This document shows, piece after piece, positions 35,578 through 44,807 of a stretch of 64,000 nt of DNA. This DNA is from Streptomyces sp. WM4235 (GTDB lineage: Bacteria; Actinomycetota; Actinomycetes; Streptomycetales; Streptomycetaceae). The notes under the pieces are model-generated. The model worked only from the letters and a program-made list of their open reading frames with translations, made no database searches and was not told the origin of the DNA. Position numbers and translations under genes: made by a program. Location of the stretch: NCBI RefSeq assembly GCF_001279725.1, contig NZ_LGDE01000447.1, positions 62,001 through 126,000 on the forward strand, written 5' to 3'. How positions within the stretch are numbered: position 1 is the first letter of the stretch; every line of letters begins with the position of its first letter.

Positions 35578-36852
35578 TCAGCGGGCGGGTCGGTCGGCCG
35601 ACAGCTCGCGGTCGAGGGAGCGTACACGGGCCAGTGCCGCGGGGCGCCCCTCCGCGGGCAGCGCGCCGGCCAGCGCCCGCCACACCCCCGGATCGTCCGC
35701 GCCCCACGGCCGGCACACCCAGTCGCCCAGCAGCCCGGCGTCGGCCCGCGCGATCACCGCGGCCCGCGCCTGGTCCTCGATCCGGCGGCGCAACCGTACG
35801 ATCCCGGGCGCCGTCGAGGCGGGCAGCAGCGGGCCCGGATACCCGGTGAGGGCCGCGGAGACGGCGCCCGACGCGAGGTGCCGGGCCACGGCGGCGAAGT
35901 CGGCTTCCAGCGGGGCGGCCGTGCGATAGGGCCGCGAGAGGATGTTCCCCGGGCCCAACAGGCCGCGCAGCCGGGAGATCTCCGCCCGCAGCGTGACCGC
36001 CGAAACCGACTCGTCCTCGTAGAGGTCGATCGCCAACTCCTCGCCCGAGAGCCCCTCCGGATGGTGGGCGAGCAGGGCCATGATCTCGCTGTGCCGTCGC
36101 CCGAGCGTGACCTCCCGACCGCCGCTCACCCACAGTGCCTCGTCCCGGCCGAGCGCGGCGAGGCCGTCCGGGACGTGATCGCGCGACGGCTCCGGTTCCA
36201 GCAGGGCCAATTGGGCCTCTGCGGCCCGCGCCACCGCGCGCACGAACGCCAGCGAATGAGGATGGGCCAGCCCGTCGCCCCCGGTGATGTCGACCGCGCC
36301 GAGCAACCGCCCGGTACGCGGATCGCGGACCGGAGCGGCCGCACAGGTCCACGGATGGACCCGGCGGCTGAAGTGCTCGGCCCCGAAGACCTGCACGGCC
36401 TCGCCGACGGCCACCGCGGTGCCGGGGGCGTTGGTTCCCATCACCGTCTCCGCCCACCGCGCGCCCGGTACGAAGCCGAGCCGTTCGGCCCGCCGCAGGG
36501 TGTCCGACGCCCCCTCCACCCAGAGCAGGCTGCCCCGCGCGTCGCACACCGCCAACAGGTGCGCCCCGTGCGCGGCGAACGCCCCGACGAGGTCCCGGAA
36601 CACCGGCAGCACCCGGGCCAGCGGATGCTGCTCGCGGTAGGACCGCAGCTCCGCCTCCGCCAACTCCACCCGGGCCGAGCACTCCGGGTTCACCCGCGCC
36701 CGCGCGCACCGGCGCCACGATCCGGCGATCACCGCCCGGACCGGGGCCTCCACCCGCCCGTCCCTGGTGAACACGTCATGGGCCCGACGCAGTACCCGCG
36801 TGCGCTCGACGGGATCGGCTCCGCCCGGCAGCGCCACCGACGGATCGCCCAT
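35578..36852 (-). CDS. GAF-domain transcriptional regulator (AcoR N-terminus type)
   Basis: A 424-aa regulator. The N-terminal part ERTRVLRRAHDVFTRDG...VIAGSWRRCARARVNPE is the AcoR-like start. A GAF sensor follows (LLAVCDARGSLLWVEGASDTLRRAERLGFVPGARWAETVMGTNAPGTAVAV), with VHPWTCAAAPVRDPRTGRLLGAVDITG. The C-terminus has a helix-turn-helix (SGEELAIDLYEDESVSAVTLRAEISRLRGLLG) instead of the AAA+ domain of AcoR. ATG 36852 has GGGAGGG upstream. Such proteins often regulate aldehyde dehydrogenase or alcohol genes; the nearest candidate is the aldehyde dehydrogenase at 30.9 kb. Confidence 0.85.
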   Translation of the reverse strand: MGDPSVALPGGADPVERTRVLRRAHDVFTRDGRVEAPVRAVIAGSWRRCARARVNPECSARVELAEAELRSYREQHPLARVLPVFRDLVGAFAAHGAHLLAVCDARGSLLWVEGASDTLRRAERLGFVPGARWAETVMGTNAPGTAVAVGEAVQVFGAEHFSRRVHPWTCAAAPVRDPRTGRLLGAVDITGGDGLAHPHSLAFVRAVARAAEAQLALLEPEPSRDHVPDGLAALGRDEALWVSGGREVTLGRRHSEIMALLAHHPEGLSGEELAIDLYEDESVSAVTLRAEISRLRGLLGPGNILSRPYRTAAPLEADFAAVARHLASGAVSAALTGYPGPLLPASTAPGIVRLRRRIEDQARAAVIARADAGLLGDWVCRPWGADDPGVWRALAGALPAEGRPAALARVRSLDRELSADRPAR

Positions 36853-36978
36853 GTCACCCTCCCGTGGTGCCGCGTAACCCGGAGCGCCCCCATCGTCGTA
36901 CCGGTTCCGCACCACGACAAGCGTCGCGCCGGCCGTCCCGTGACCGAACCCCACCCACGCTTCCCCCGCGCGGCCCTC

Positions 36979-37176
36979 CTAGGGGGTCTCCTCCGGGTCC
37001 AGCGCCGTGAGGGCCGGCGCCGGGTCCGGGGCCGACGGGCCCGCCGGAACCCACAGGGGTCTGCTCCAGGTCGCCGGTTCCGGCGGCCCGAGGCGCAAGG
37101 CGTCGCGACCGGCGGGACTCAGACCCGGAAGCGACAGCCAGAAGGCCGCCGAGGTCACCCCGAGCCCACCGCTCAC
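36979..37176 (-). CDS. Possible short reading frame, 65 aa
   Basis: A GTG-initiated frame reading VSGGLGVTSAAFWLSLPGLSPAGRDALRLG and ending ALTALDPEETP. It has protein-like composition but no ribosome site. It is the only candidate in the 443-base gap between the GAF regulator and the small membrane protein. The rest of that gap (36853-36978 and 37177-37296) shows no recognisable gene or repeat. Confidence 0.28.
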   Translation of the reverse strand: MSGGLGVTSAAFWLSLPGLSPAGRDALRLGPPEPATWSRPLWVPAGPSAPDPAPALTALDPEETP

Positions 37177-37296
37177 GGAGTGCGATCGGGCGGTGACCGG
37201 AGCCCCTTCCGCAGGGCGGCGAAGCGGTCGGGAACGCTGGGCGGGAGCGGGGCGTTGAGCGGGGTAGTGGCCGACAGCAGGAGGAGGTGTCCGCAG

Positions 37297-37479
37297 ATGT
37301 CCACAGGCGGAAAGGTGGCCGTGGCCGGAGTGGTGGCAGCCATCGTGCTGTTCGCGACGGTCGGGTTCTGGCCGGGTCTCCTGGTGTTGATCGGGGTGCC
37401 CACCCTCGCGTACTTCCTGTTGGACCCCTCCCAGCGGCGCCGGCTGCGGGGCGTGTCCAGAAAGCAGATCGGCCGCTGA
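37297..37479 (+). CDS. Small membrane protein, 60 aa
   Basis: ATG 37297 has GGAGGAGG upstream. The product has two hydrophobic stretches (VAVAGVVAAIVLFATVG and GLLVLIGVPTLAYFLL) and a basic tail (DPSQRRRLRGVSRKQIGR), consistent with a two-pass membrane protein with a cytoplasmic Arg-rich end. I do not recognise a family name. It is a single-gene unit followed by a hairpin about 120 bases downstream. Confidence 0.7.
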   Translation: MSTGGKVAVAGVVAAIVLFATVGFWPGLLVLIGVPTLAYFLLDPSQRRRLRGVSRKQIGR

Positions 37480-37596
37480 CGGCGGCGCAGGTGCGGGCGG
37501 TGGCCGGGCACTGAGGCCTGCGGTCGCCGACGCGGTGGCAGGCCGCTCGGCGGCCCGCCCCGGGCCGCGCGGAGCAGTCAGTCGGCCCGGGGTGGT

Positions 37597-37622
37597 CGGC
37601 CGGCCCGGCGAGGGGCCGGCCG
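37597..37622. terminator. Hairpin between convergent genes
   Basis: CGGCCGGCCC / GGGCCGGCCG form a perfect 10-bp stem with a 6-nt loop between the small membrane protein gene and the convergent hypothetical gene. Confidence 0.6.
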
Positions 37623-37684
37623 CTCCGGCGATCTCGGTGCCTCGCCGCTGGGTTCTCCGACCAGAGGCCGTCCTCAGGCCGTCC

Positions 37685-38482
37685 TCAGGCCGGCCGCGTC
37701 GCGACGCGGTCCAGCATTGCCAGCAAGTCCGGCAGCTCAGGCACTTCGGGCCGCTCCGGGTGCACACCCCGCGGCACCGCGAGGACCTCACCCGGCTCCT
37801 CGTCCAGCAGGACGAAGGCCGCGCCGTCCGTGCGACCGACCAGTGACCAGCCGGGGCCGTCCGCCCGGAGCGTGCGCGCGTCCTCGGTCGCGAAGCTGGA
37901 ACGCACCCGCCCGGGCGGTGGCGGCTCGTCCGCGTATCCGGCCGCCTCCTTGAGCGCCCGCGCCAGTCCCGGATGCGCGGCGGCCGCCGCACCGCCGTCC
38001 GTCGCGACGCGCTCGGACCAGTCCGCCCACTCCCGGGCGATCTGGTCCGCCCCCATGCGCCGCTGTACCGGACCCCAGGTGTCCGCCGACGGAGGCGCCA
38101 GCGGCACCCGGCCGGTGCCGTCGGCGCCCTGCTCCGGATCGTGCGGTTCCGGGACGCCCGGCGCGGAGACCGTCAGTTCCAGCGGCCAGCCGGCCAGCGA
38201 CACCACGATCGTCCGCTCCTCCGGGGACAGGTCGTACTCCATGCCGCAGTCCCAGGAGGCGATGGCCGCGGCGACGAGCGAGACGTCGCTCACCACGACC
38301 GTCCAGCGGGCGCCTTCCTCGTCCTGGCCCAGCACCAGCCCGTACCCGTCCGCGACCGGCCGCACGCCCAGCAGCGCGCAGGCCTCCGGGAAGTCGTCGC
38401 CCATGATGCCCGGGAACTGCGTGGGGGTCAGCAGCACGGCGGTGAGCACGTACAGCGAGCCCCCGTCATCCTCTTCGGACAC
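37685..38482 (-). CDS. Hypothetical protein, 265 aa
   Basis: An acidic soluble protein with no signal peptide or membrane segment. It starts at GTG 38482 with GGGAGGAGG upstream. It has a mixed beta pattern (GYGLVLGQDEEGARWTVVVSDVSLVAAAIASWDCGMEY... TIVVSLAGWPLELTVSAPG), a Pro/Asp linker and a C-terminal module GWSLVGRTDGAAFVLLDEEPGEVLAVPRG. The two modules look distantly alike and could be a duplicated domain. No family is recognised. Confidence 0.75.
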   Translation of the reverse strand: MSEEDDGGSLYVLTAVLLTPTQFPGIMGDDFPEACALLGVRPVADGYGLVLGQDEEGARWTVVVSDVSLVAAAIASWDCGMEYDLSPEERTIVVSLAGWPLELTVSAPGVPEPHDPEQGADGTGRVPLAPPSADTWGPVQRRMGADQIAREWADWSERVATDGGAAAAAHPGLARALKEAAGYADEPPPPGRVRSSFATEDARTLRADGPGWSLVGRTDGAAFVLLDEEPGEVLAVPRGVHPERPEVPELPDLLAMLDRVATRPA

Positions 38483-38624
38483 GTGGCCTCCTCCCGTTGC
38501 GGTCGCTCTCTCGTCGGCGCACCTTAACCAGCGGGTAACTCGCCCGTCGAGAGCCTGCGGACGTCGATTTTCAAGCCCGCTACCTGCACGTAGAGTTGAG
38601 CACCCGCCACAGAAAGGGACTCCG

Positions 38625-39539
38625 GTGCAGCGTTACGACCGGCTGAGGGAGATCCTCCGGCTCGATCCCGACGAGGATTTCCTCGCCATCTACCGGCTGA
38701 CCGCCACCTACGAATTCCCCTGGGACGTCACCCGCGCCCTTGAGTTGGCCCTCTTCAGGACGTACGCGGTCCCGAGCATCGGCCGGCTGCTCGCCGAGAC
38801 CGCCGAGTTCACCGATCGCGCGCAGAAGCGCTACGACGACACGGCGCTGCTGCTCGACGCGGTCGTGGAGCACGGATTCGAGAGCGATACCGCGCGCACC
38901 GCGATCCGCCGCGTCAACCAGATGCACCGCAGCTACGACATCTCCGAGGAGGACATGCGGTACGTCCTGTGCACCTTCGTGGTGATTCCGGCGCGCTGGA
39001 TCGACTCCTACGGCTGGCGGCCCCTGACCCACCACGAGCGCCGCGCCTTCGCGCGCTACTACGCCACCCTCGGCCGCCACATGGGCATCACGGACATTCC
39101 GGGTTCCTTCGAGGAGTTCGAAGCCTGCCTGAACGCCTACGAGAAGGCTCACTTCGGGTGGGACGAGGGCGGGCGCGAGGTGGCCGACGCCACCCTCGAC
39201 CTGATGGCCTCGTGGTACCCGGCGCCACTGGCCCCCGCCGTGCGCGGAGCCGGCGTCGCGCTGCTCGACGACGCGTTGCTGAACGCGTTCCGGTACGAGA
39301 CCCCGCGCCCCGCGGTCCGGCGGCTGGTCCGCGGGGCGCTGCGGCTGCGCGGGCGCGCGGTGCGGCTGCTGCCGCCGCGCCGGGCACCGCACCACGCCCG
39401 CCAGAACCGGGAGATCAAGGGCTACCCGAACGGGTACGACGTCGGTGAGCTCGGCACCTTCCCGGTGCCCGGGCGGGGCGGCTGTCCCGTACCGCATCTG
39501 CGCCGCCCCGCCGGAGCGGACGCCCCGCCGCCCGCGTAG
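38625..39539 (+). CDS. DUF2236 / MpaB-family oxygenase-like protein
   Basis: A 304-aa helical protein of the DUF2236 (MpaB, Lcp-like) family. Parts are FPWDVTRALELALFRTYAVPSIGRLLAETAEF, the conserved VNQMHRSYDISEEDMRYVLCTFVVIPARWIDSYGWRPLT region with haem-ligand-type His, and RYYATLGRHMGI. The GTG start at 38625 follows AAAGGGA. Related proteins bind haem b and act as oxygenases such as latex-clearing protein Lcp, but most members are uncharacterised. It ends in a Pro-rich tail and is convergent with a methyltransferase gene. Confidence 0.85.
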   Translation: MQRYDRLREILRLDPDEDFLAIYRLTATYEFPWDVTRALELALFRTYAVPSIGRLLAETAEFTDRAQKRYDDTALLLDAVVEHGFESDTARTAIRRVNQMHRSYDISEEDMRYVLCTFVVIPARWIDSYGWRPLTHHERRAFARYYATLGRHMGITDIPGSFEEFEACLNAYEKAHFGWDEGGREVADATLDLMASWYPAPLAPAVRGAGVALLDDALLNAFRYETPRPAVRRLVRGALRLRGRAVRLLPPRRAPHHARQNREIKGYPNGYDVGELGTFPVPGRGGCPVPHLRRPAGADAPPPA

Positions 39540-39552
39540 CGCCCTGGGTGCT

Positions 39553-39591
39553 CCGCGCGCCCGGGGCGGTGGCTCCGTACCCGGCGCGCGG
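39553..39591. terminator. Hairpin between convergent genes
   Basis: CCGCGCGCCCGGG / CCCGGCGCGCGG pair with a one-base bulge around a 14-nt loop, between the DUF2236 and methyltransferase genes. Confidence 0.5.
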
Positions 39592-39604
39592 GGGAAGCGG
39601 TCGC

Positions 39605-40204
39605 TCAGGGGCGGTGCGTCGCGAGCACCAGGAAGCGGTGGTCCTCGTCGGCGTACGAGGTCATCTCCCAGCCCGAAGCCGACAGCAGCGGGCCGAGGTT
39701 GTGCTCGGCCCGCAGGTCGTCCGGGGTGAGTTCGCGACCGTGGCGCGCGGCGAGGGCGGCCCGCCCGATCGGGTGGAAGAGCGCGAGGTGACCGTCGGGG
39801 CGGACCACGCGGGCGAGCTCGCGCAGGTTCGACCCGGGGTCGGGCAGGTGCGCGATCAACCCCGCCGCGAACACGGCGTCCAGTACCCCGTCCCGCAGGG
39901 GCAGCCGGGCCACGTCCGCCAGCAGCAGGGCGCCGTCGGCCTCTCGGCCGGCCTGTCGCGCGGCGGCCAGCATCTGCGGGGTGAGGTCGGCGCCGAGCAC
40001 CGTTCCCGAGGGGCCGACGGCCGCCCGCAGGGCCGTCAGGGCGCGCCCGGTACCGCAGCCCGCGTCCAGGACCCGGTCTCCGGGGCGCAGACCGAACTCG
40101 CCCACGGCGGCCGCGAAGGCGGGCCCGTCCGCCGGGAACTTGCGGTCCCAGTCGGCGGCGCGCGCCCCGAAGAACTCCTGCACGTGTGTGTGGTCTTCGC
40201 TCAT
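39605..40204 (-). CDS. SAM-dependent methyltransferase (class I)
   Basis: A 199-aa Rossmann methyltransferase. Motif I is VLDAGCGTGRALTAL, the acidic SAM-ribose contact is in VLGADLTPQML, motif II is LADVARLPLRDGVLDAVFAAGLIAHLPDP and the post-motif is ARVVRPDGHLALFHPIGR. ATG 40204 gives MSEDHTHVQEFFGARAADWDRKF. It resembles small UbiE/Methyltransf_11 proteins with unknown substrate. It is divergent from the MHYT gene, and no operon partner is seen. Confidence 0.88.
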   Translation of the reverse strand: MSEDHTHVQEFFGARAADWDRKFPADGPAFAAAVGEFGLRPGDRVLDAGCGTGRALTALRAAVGPSGTVLGADLTPQMLAAARQAGREADGALLLADVARLPLRDGVLDAVFAAGLIAHLPDPGSNLRELARVVRPDGHLALFHPIGRAALAARHGRELTPDDLRAEHNLGPLLSASGWEMTSYADEDHRFLVLATHRP

Positions 40205-40362
40205 GCGCCCATGATCCCTCACCGGCCTCCCTGCGGTGCGTGTGCAAGGTGGCACGTGGTGTGATCGAACGCGAACGTAGCTCTGTCATATTTCAGCAGT
40301 TACAGCGGCTTTCGAAATGCACACCTTGTTCGTGGCCTCACCCGGACTAGCGTCCGGTGGCC

Positions 40363-41142
40363 ATGGGACACCTGGACCACGCCGCCTACGGCTGGCTGAC
40401 ACCCGCGCTGTCATACGTGATGGCATCGATCGGCGCCGCCCTCGGCCTGCGCTGCACCGTCCGCGCGCTCGCCGCGACCGGATCCGCCCGCCGCAACTGG
40501 CTCCTCACCGCGGCGTCCGCCCTCGGCACCGGCATCTGGACGATGCACTTCGTCGCGATGCTCGGCTTCGACGTCACCGGCACCGAGATCCACTACGACG
40601 TCCCGCTGACCATCCTCAGCCTCCTGGTGGCCGTACTGGTCGTCGGGGCCGGCGTCTTCGCCGTCGGGTACGGCAGGAACCGGCGTCGGTCCCTGGCCAT
40701 CGGTGGACTCACCACCGGCCTCGGCGTCGCGAGCATGCACTACCTGGGAATGGCGGCCCTGCGGCTGCACGGTGAGGTCTCCTACGACCCGCCCGTCGTC
40801 GGACTGTCGGTCGTCGTCGCCGTCATCGCGGCCACCGTCGCGCTGTGGGCCGCGCTCAACATCACGTCCCCGATGGCCGTGGCCGGCGCCTCGCTCGTCA
40901 TGGGCGCCGCGGTCAGCAGCATGCACTACACGGGCATGGCCGCCGTCGCGGTCCGCGTCGCGCCCTCGGACGTGGCCCTGCCCGGCGCCACGGCGATGCA
41001 GTTCATCTTCCCGCTCGCCGTCGGGCTCGGTTCCTACCTCTTCATCACCGCCGCCTTCGTGGCACTGTCCCCGACCGCGGACGAACGGGCGGCGTCGGCA
41101 GCCGCCCGGAACCTGGGGGAGAGCGTCGCGCCCGCGCACTGA
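40363..41142 (+). CDS. MHYT-domain membrane sensor protein
   Basis: A 259-aa integral membrane protein with about seven transmembrane segments and three MHYT-type motifs: GIWTMHFVAMLGF, VASMHYLGMAAL and VSSMHYTGMAAV. The Met/His/Tyr residues are predicted to bind copper or another redox metal at the outer membrane face (established proposal for the domain). No GGDEF, EAL or kinase domain follows, so the protein is only the sensor module. It lies 172 bases upstream of the cvn conservon on the same strand and may feed it a signal (inference). GTG 40357 is an alternative start. Confidence 0.88.
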   Translation: MGHLDHAAYGWLTPALSYVMASIGAALGLRCTVRALAATGSARRNWLLTAASALGTGIWTMHFVAMLGFDVTGTEIHYDVPLTILSLLVAVLVVGAGVFAVGYGRNRRRSLAIGGLTTGLGVASMHYLGMAALRLHGEVSYDPPVVGLSVVVAVIAATVALWAALNITSPMAVAGASLVMGAAVSSMHYTGMAAVAVRVAPSDVALPGATAMQFIFPLAVGLGSYLFITAAFVALSPTADERAASAAARNLGESVAPAH

Positions 41143-41314
41143 GCACCGGGCCGCGCACGTCCGTGCGCCCCCGCCCCCCATCGCACCGCGCACGCCGGAC
41201 GCTCCGCACACCTCCCACACACCGCGAGCCCCCACCCGAGAACCCGCCACCGCATCCCCGTATCCGCCCCCACCGCCACCCCGCCCAGCCCGTACCGCCC
41301 GGAACGAGGAGCCC

Positions 41315-43951
41315 ATGCGCACACCCCGCAAGAAACCGGAAGCAGCGGCGCCGGGGCCGCCCGGGCCCCCGGCGCGCGGCCGGCGGGCGCACGCGGGGCA
41401 GCCCGCGGAGGAACCCGAGGAGAGAACACCCCCTCGACCCGCCGCCGTGGCCGGCTCCGGCGGGAGACCCCGGATACGACTGCGCCCCCGGACCGTCCGG
41501 GCCAAGATCGTCTCCCTGTTGATGGTCCCGGTGGTCTCGCTGCTCGCGCTCTGGGCCTTCGCCACGGTCAGCACCGCGCAGGACCTCGCCCGGCTCAGCC
41601 GTGTCCAGCGGGTCGAGCGGGAGATCGGCGCCCCCGTGTCCGCCGCGCTCGCCGAGGTGCAGGCCGAACGGCGGGCCGCGGCGCGGTTTCTGGCCGACCC
41701 CGCCGCCGGCGAGCGGGCCGCCGCCCTCGAACAGCAGGCCCGGCGCACCGACGACGCCGTGCGCCGGCTGCGGCTCGGCGACCGGAACACCGTCGCCGAC
41801 TCCGGCGACTACCGCACCGACGTCGTGGTCCGGCTCGGTGGTTTCGTGGCCGCCGCCGAGGGGCTCGGTTCCGCGCGCAAGGACATCGTCGGCCGGCGGA
41901 CGACCGCGGACGCCGCCTACGAGACGTACACCCGTGTCGCCGACGCCGCGCTCGCCGTCGGCGGGGCCCTGTCCGGTGCGCAGGACGCCGAACTCGGCCC
42001 GGACGCCCGGGTTCTGCTGGAGTTCGCCGAAGCCGGGGAACTGCTGTCGCGGGAGGACGCGTTGCTCACCGTGCCGGGGCCGCGCAACGCCGAAACGCTC
42101 CGCCGGCTGACCGGCGTCGTGGAGACCCGCCGCGCGCTGCTCGCGGACGCCGCCCGGGACCTGCCGAGCGAGGAACGGACCGCGTGGGAGTCCGTGTCCA
42201 AGAGCGCCACGCACGCCGAACTCATCGCGGCGGAGGACCGGGCGCTCACAGCGGCCGCGGGTACGGGATCCGCTACGGGTACGGGATCCGGCGCCGGTTC
42301 CGGCGCGGTCAAGCCCGCCGGGTGGGACGGTGCTTTCAGCGGTGTCAGTACCTCGATCAGGCAGACCGAGGCCGCCGCGCGCGCCGAAGTCACCGACCGC
42401 TCCGACCCGTTCACGCGCGTGGCGCTCAGCGGGGCCGGCGCGGCCGTCGTCCTCGGCCTGGCCGCCGTCATCGCCTCCCTGGTCATCTCCGTACGGATCG
42501 GCCGCGCACTGGTGGTGGAACTGGTCTCGTTGCGCAACACCGCCCTGGAGATCGCGCGTCGCAAACTCCCGCACGCCATGGAGCGACTGCGGGCCGGCCA
42601 AGACGTCGACATCGAGGCCGAGACCTCGGCCGGGCCGCCCGCCGAGGACGAGATCGCCCAGGTGGGGGAGGCTCTCTCCACCGTGCACCGGGCCGCTCTG
42701 AGCGCCGCCGTCGAGCGCGCCGAACTCGCCGGCGGGGTGAGCGGTGTCTTCGTCAACCTCGCCCGCCGCAGCCAGGTCCTGGTGCACAGGCAGTTGACCC
42801 TGCTCGACTCCATGGAACGCCGCTCGGACGACCCGGGCGAACTCGACGACCTCTTCCGCCTCGACCACCTGACCACGCGCATGCGTCGGCACGCGGAAAG
42901 CCTGATCATCCTGTCGGGAGCCGCCCCGGGGCGCGCGTGGCGCATGCCGATCCCCCTGACCAACGTCGTGCGCGCCGCCGTCTCCGAGATCGAGGACTAC
43001 CCGCGCGTCGAGGTTCGCGGGCTCGCGGAGGCGGCCGTGGCAGGCGGCGCGGTGGCCGACCTCACCCATCTCCTCGCCGAACTCATCGAGAACGCGACCC
43101 AGTTCTCCCCGCCGCACACCAAGGTCCGGGTCAGTGGCGAGCCGGTGGGCGCCGGTTATGTCCTGGAGGTGGAGGACCGCGGGCTCGGCATGGGCCGCGA
43201 GGCGCTGCACGACGCCAATCGCCGGATCGAGCAGTCCGAGGCGCTCGACCTGTTCGACAGCGACCGCCTCGGACTGTTCGTGGTCAGCCGGCTCGCTGCC
43301 CGACAGGGCGTGCGGGTCCACCTGCGCCCGTCACCGTACGGGGGCACCACAGCCGTGGTGCTGCTGCCGAACTCCCTGCTCCAGGGGCCCGTCACGGCGG
43401 CCTCGGACGACCCCGCGGAGGTGGCGGCGCCGTCCCCGGTCGCCGTGGGAGCCGTTTCCGGTGGCGAGGCGCCCCACCCCGGAGGCGGCCGTGTGGAAGC
43501 CTCCGTCGGGCCCGTTCGAGAGGGGTCCCGCGCCGGCGTCGTACGGGAGGAGGGCGGGGCGTCGGCTCGGCCCGATGCCCTACCGGAGCCCGAGGGGGAC
43601 GACCCCGCTCCGGACTCCGCGGTCGAGCCCCTGGAACCGCGCCCCGCCGCTGTAGCCCCCCTGCGGCCGCGCGGTCCCGGCGGCACGGCGGCCCGTACGC
43701 ACGCACCCGCCGCCGGTCCGGCGGGCGCCGCCTCGGTGACCGAACTGCCGCGCAGGGTCCGCCAGGCCAGCCTGGTGCCCCAACTGCGCGAGGTCCCCGA
43801 ACCCGAGGATCCGGCGGACGCGGGCCCGTCCGGTGCCCCGCCGGACCGCAGCCCCGAGCAGGCCAGGGATCGGATGGCCGCCTATCGGGCCGGTTGGGCC
43901 CGGGGCGCCGGGGAGAACTCCGCCCACGCAGGCAGCGAAGGAGAAGTGTGA
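41315..43951 (+). CDS. cvnA: Conservon sensor histidine kinase-like protein CvnA
   Basis: An 878-aa membrane protein. A cytoplasmic Pro-rich head is followed by TMD IVSLLMVPVVSLLALWAFA, a long extracellular sensor region (NIT-like, about 85-365), TMD AAVVLGLAAVIASLVISV, a HAMP-like linker LVVELVSLRNTALEIARRKLPHAMERL and an ATPase with N-box ELIENATQFSPPHTKVRVSG and G1 DRGLGMGREAL. It lacks a typical phospho-acceptor H-box. The C-terminal 200 residues are disordered and Pro/Glu-rich. ATG 41315 has CGAGGAG upstream. It starts a cvnABCD operon; such complexes resemble eukaryotic GPCR signalling (Komatsu et al. concept, from memory). Confidence 0.92.
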   Translation: MRTPRKKPEAAAPGPPGPPARGRRAHAGQPAEEPEERTPPRPAAVAGSGGRPRIRLRPRTVRAKIVSLLMVPVVSLLALWAFATVSTAQDLARLSRVQRVEREIGAPVSAALAEVQAERRAAARFLADPAAGERAAALEQQARRTDDAVRRLRLGDRNTVADSGDYRTDVVVRLGGFVAAAEGLGSARKDIVGRRTTADAAYETYTRVADAALAVGGALSGAQDAELGPDARVLLEFAEAGELLSREDALLTVPGPRNAETLRRLTGVVETRRALLADAARDLPSEERTAWESVSKSATHAELIAAEDRALTAAAGTGSATGTGSGAGSGAVKPAGWDGAFSGVSTSIRQTEAAARAEVTDRSDPFTRVALSGAGAAVVLGLAAVIASLVISVRIGRALVVELVSLRNTALEIARRKLPHAMERLRAGQDVDIEAETSAGPPAEDEIAQVGEALSTVHRAALSAAVERAELAGGVSGVFVNLARRSQVLVHRQLTLLDSMERRSDDPGELDDLFRLDHLTTRMRRHAESLIILSGAAPGRAWRMPIPLTNVVRAAVSEIEDYPRVEVRGLAEAAVAGGAVADLTHLLAELIENATQFSPPHTKVRVSGEPVGAGYVLEVEDRGLGMGREALHDANRRIEQSEALDLFDSDRLGLFVVSRLAARQGVRVHLRPSPYGGTTAVVLLPNSLLQGPVTAASDDPAEVAAPSPVAVGAVSGGEAPHPGGGRVEASVGPVREGSRAGVVREEGGASARPDALPEPEGDDPAPDSAVEPLEPRPAAVAPLRPRGPGGTAARTHAPAAGPAGAASVTELPRRVRQASLVPQLREVPEPEDPADAGPSGAPPDRSPEQARDRMAAYRAGWARGAGENSAHAGSEGEV

Positions 43952-44406
43952 TGATCGAACACCAGCTGATCGGGCTCGACGAGGCTGGCGGGATCTCTCA
44001 GGCGGCCGGCGGGTTGGACTGGCTCCTGGACGACCTCGTGACGCGCGTCCGCGAGGTCCGACACGCGGTGGTCCTGTCCAACGACGGTCTGGCGGTGGGA
44101 TCCTCCAGCCGGCTCAGCCGGGAGGACGCCGAGCACCTGGCCGCCGTGGCCAGCGGCTTCCACAGCCTGGCCAAGGGAGCGGGCCGGCACTTCCGCGCCG
44201 GGGGCGTGCGCCAGACGATGGTGGAGATGGACGAGGGGTTCCTCTTCGTCGCCGCCGCGGGCGACGGCTCCTGCCTGGCCGTCCTCAGCGCCGGGGGCGC
44301 CGACATCGGGCTCATCGCCTACGAGATGGCCCGGCTGGTCAAGCGGGTCGGCGAGCACCTGGACGCCCCCTCACGGTTCGCGGCGCACCCGCCGGCCGCA
44401 GGGTGA
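43951..44406 (+). CDS. cvnB: Conservon roadblock/LC7 protein CvnB
   Basis: A 151-aa protein with one roadblock domain (about 20-125): LDWLLDDLVTRVREVRHAVVLSNDGLAVG, then AEHLAAVASGFHSLAKGAGRHF and DEGFLFVAAAGDGSCLAVL. Its ATG overlaps the cvnA stop by one base (TGATG), with AAGGAGAAG upstream. Roadblock proteins bind and regulate small GTPases, here CvnD. A second, closely similar roadblock gene lies 2 kb downstream. Confidence 0.92.
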   Translation: MIEHQLIGLDEAGGISQAAGGLDWLLDDLVTRVREVRHAVVLSNDGLAVGSSSRLSREDAEHLAAVASGFHSLAKGAGRHFRAGGVRQTMVEMDEGFLFVAAAGDGSCLAVLSAGGADIGLIAYEMARLVKRVGEHLDAPSRFAAHPPAAG

Positions 44407-44807
44407 GCGCGGCCGTCAGACCGGTGAACGGCCAGTGGTTCGACACCGAGGCGGGGCCGCTCGTCCGGCCTTACGCCATGACCGGCGGACGCACCAAACC
44501 GGGACCGCACGGCGTCCGCTTCGACCTGATCGCACTGGTCGCCGTGGCGGACCCCGAGGGCGGCGACGAGGCGACCGAGTCCCTGTGGGGACCCGAACAC
44601 CGTGCGCTGCTCGGATTGTGCCGCGACGAGACCCAGTCGGTGGCGGAACTCGCCGCCGACGCGGACCTGCCCGTGGGTGTGGTGCGGGTGTTGCTGGGCG
44701 ACCTGCTGGAGGCCGGGCACGTCAAGGTCAGCCGCCCGGTACCGCCCGCGCAACTGCCCGACGAGCGGATTCTGCGTGAAGTCATCGAAGGATTGCGAGC
44801 GCTGTGA
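44403..44807 (+). CDS. cvnC: Conservon DUF742 protein CvnC
   Basis: A 134-aa DUF742 protein with the typical start VRPYAMTGGRTKPGPHGVRFDLIALV and the winged-helix-like AELAADADLPVGVVRVLLGDLLEAGHVKV. Its GTG overlaps the cvnB stop (GTGA) and its own stop overlaps the cvnD GTG, so the conservon genes are translationally linked. The C-terminus has the family signature DERILREVIEGLRAL. Confidence 0.92.
   Translation: MSAAVRPVNGQWFDTEAGPLVRPYAMTGGRTKPGPHGVRFDLIALVAVADPEGGDEATESLWGPEHRALLGLCRDETQSVAELAADADLPVGVVRVLLGDLLEAGHVKVSRPVPPAQLPDERILREVIEGLRAL

Noticed and set aside
37177..37296. A continuation of the 36979-37176 frame as a longer gene
   Set aside because: The longer open frame runs through the small membrane protein gene on the other strand and through the 37597-37622 hairpin, with no start or domain support.
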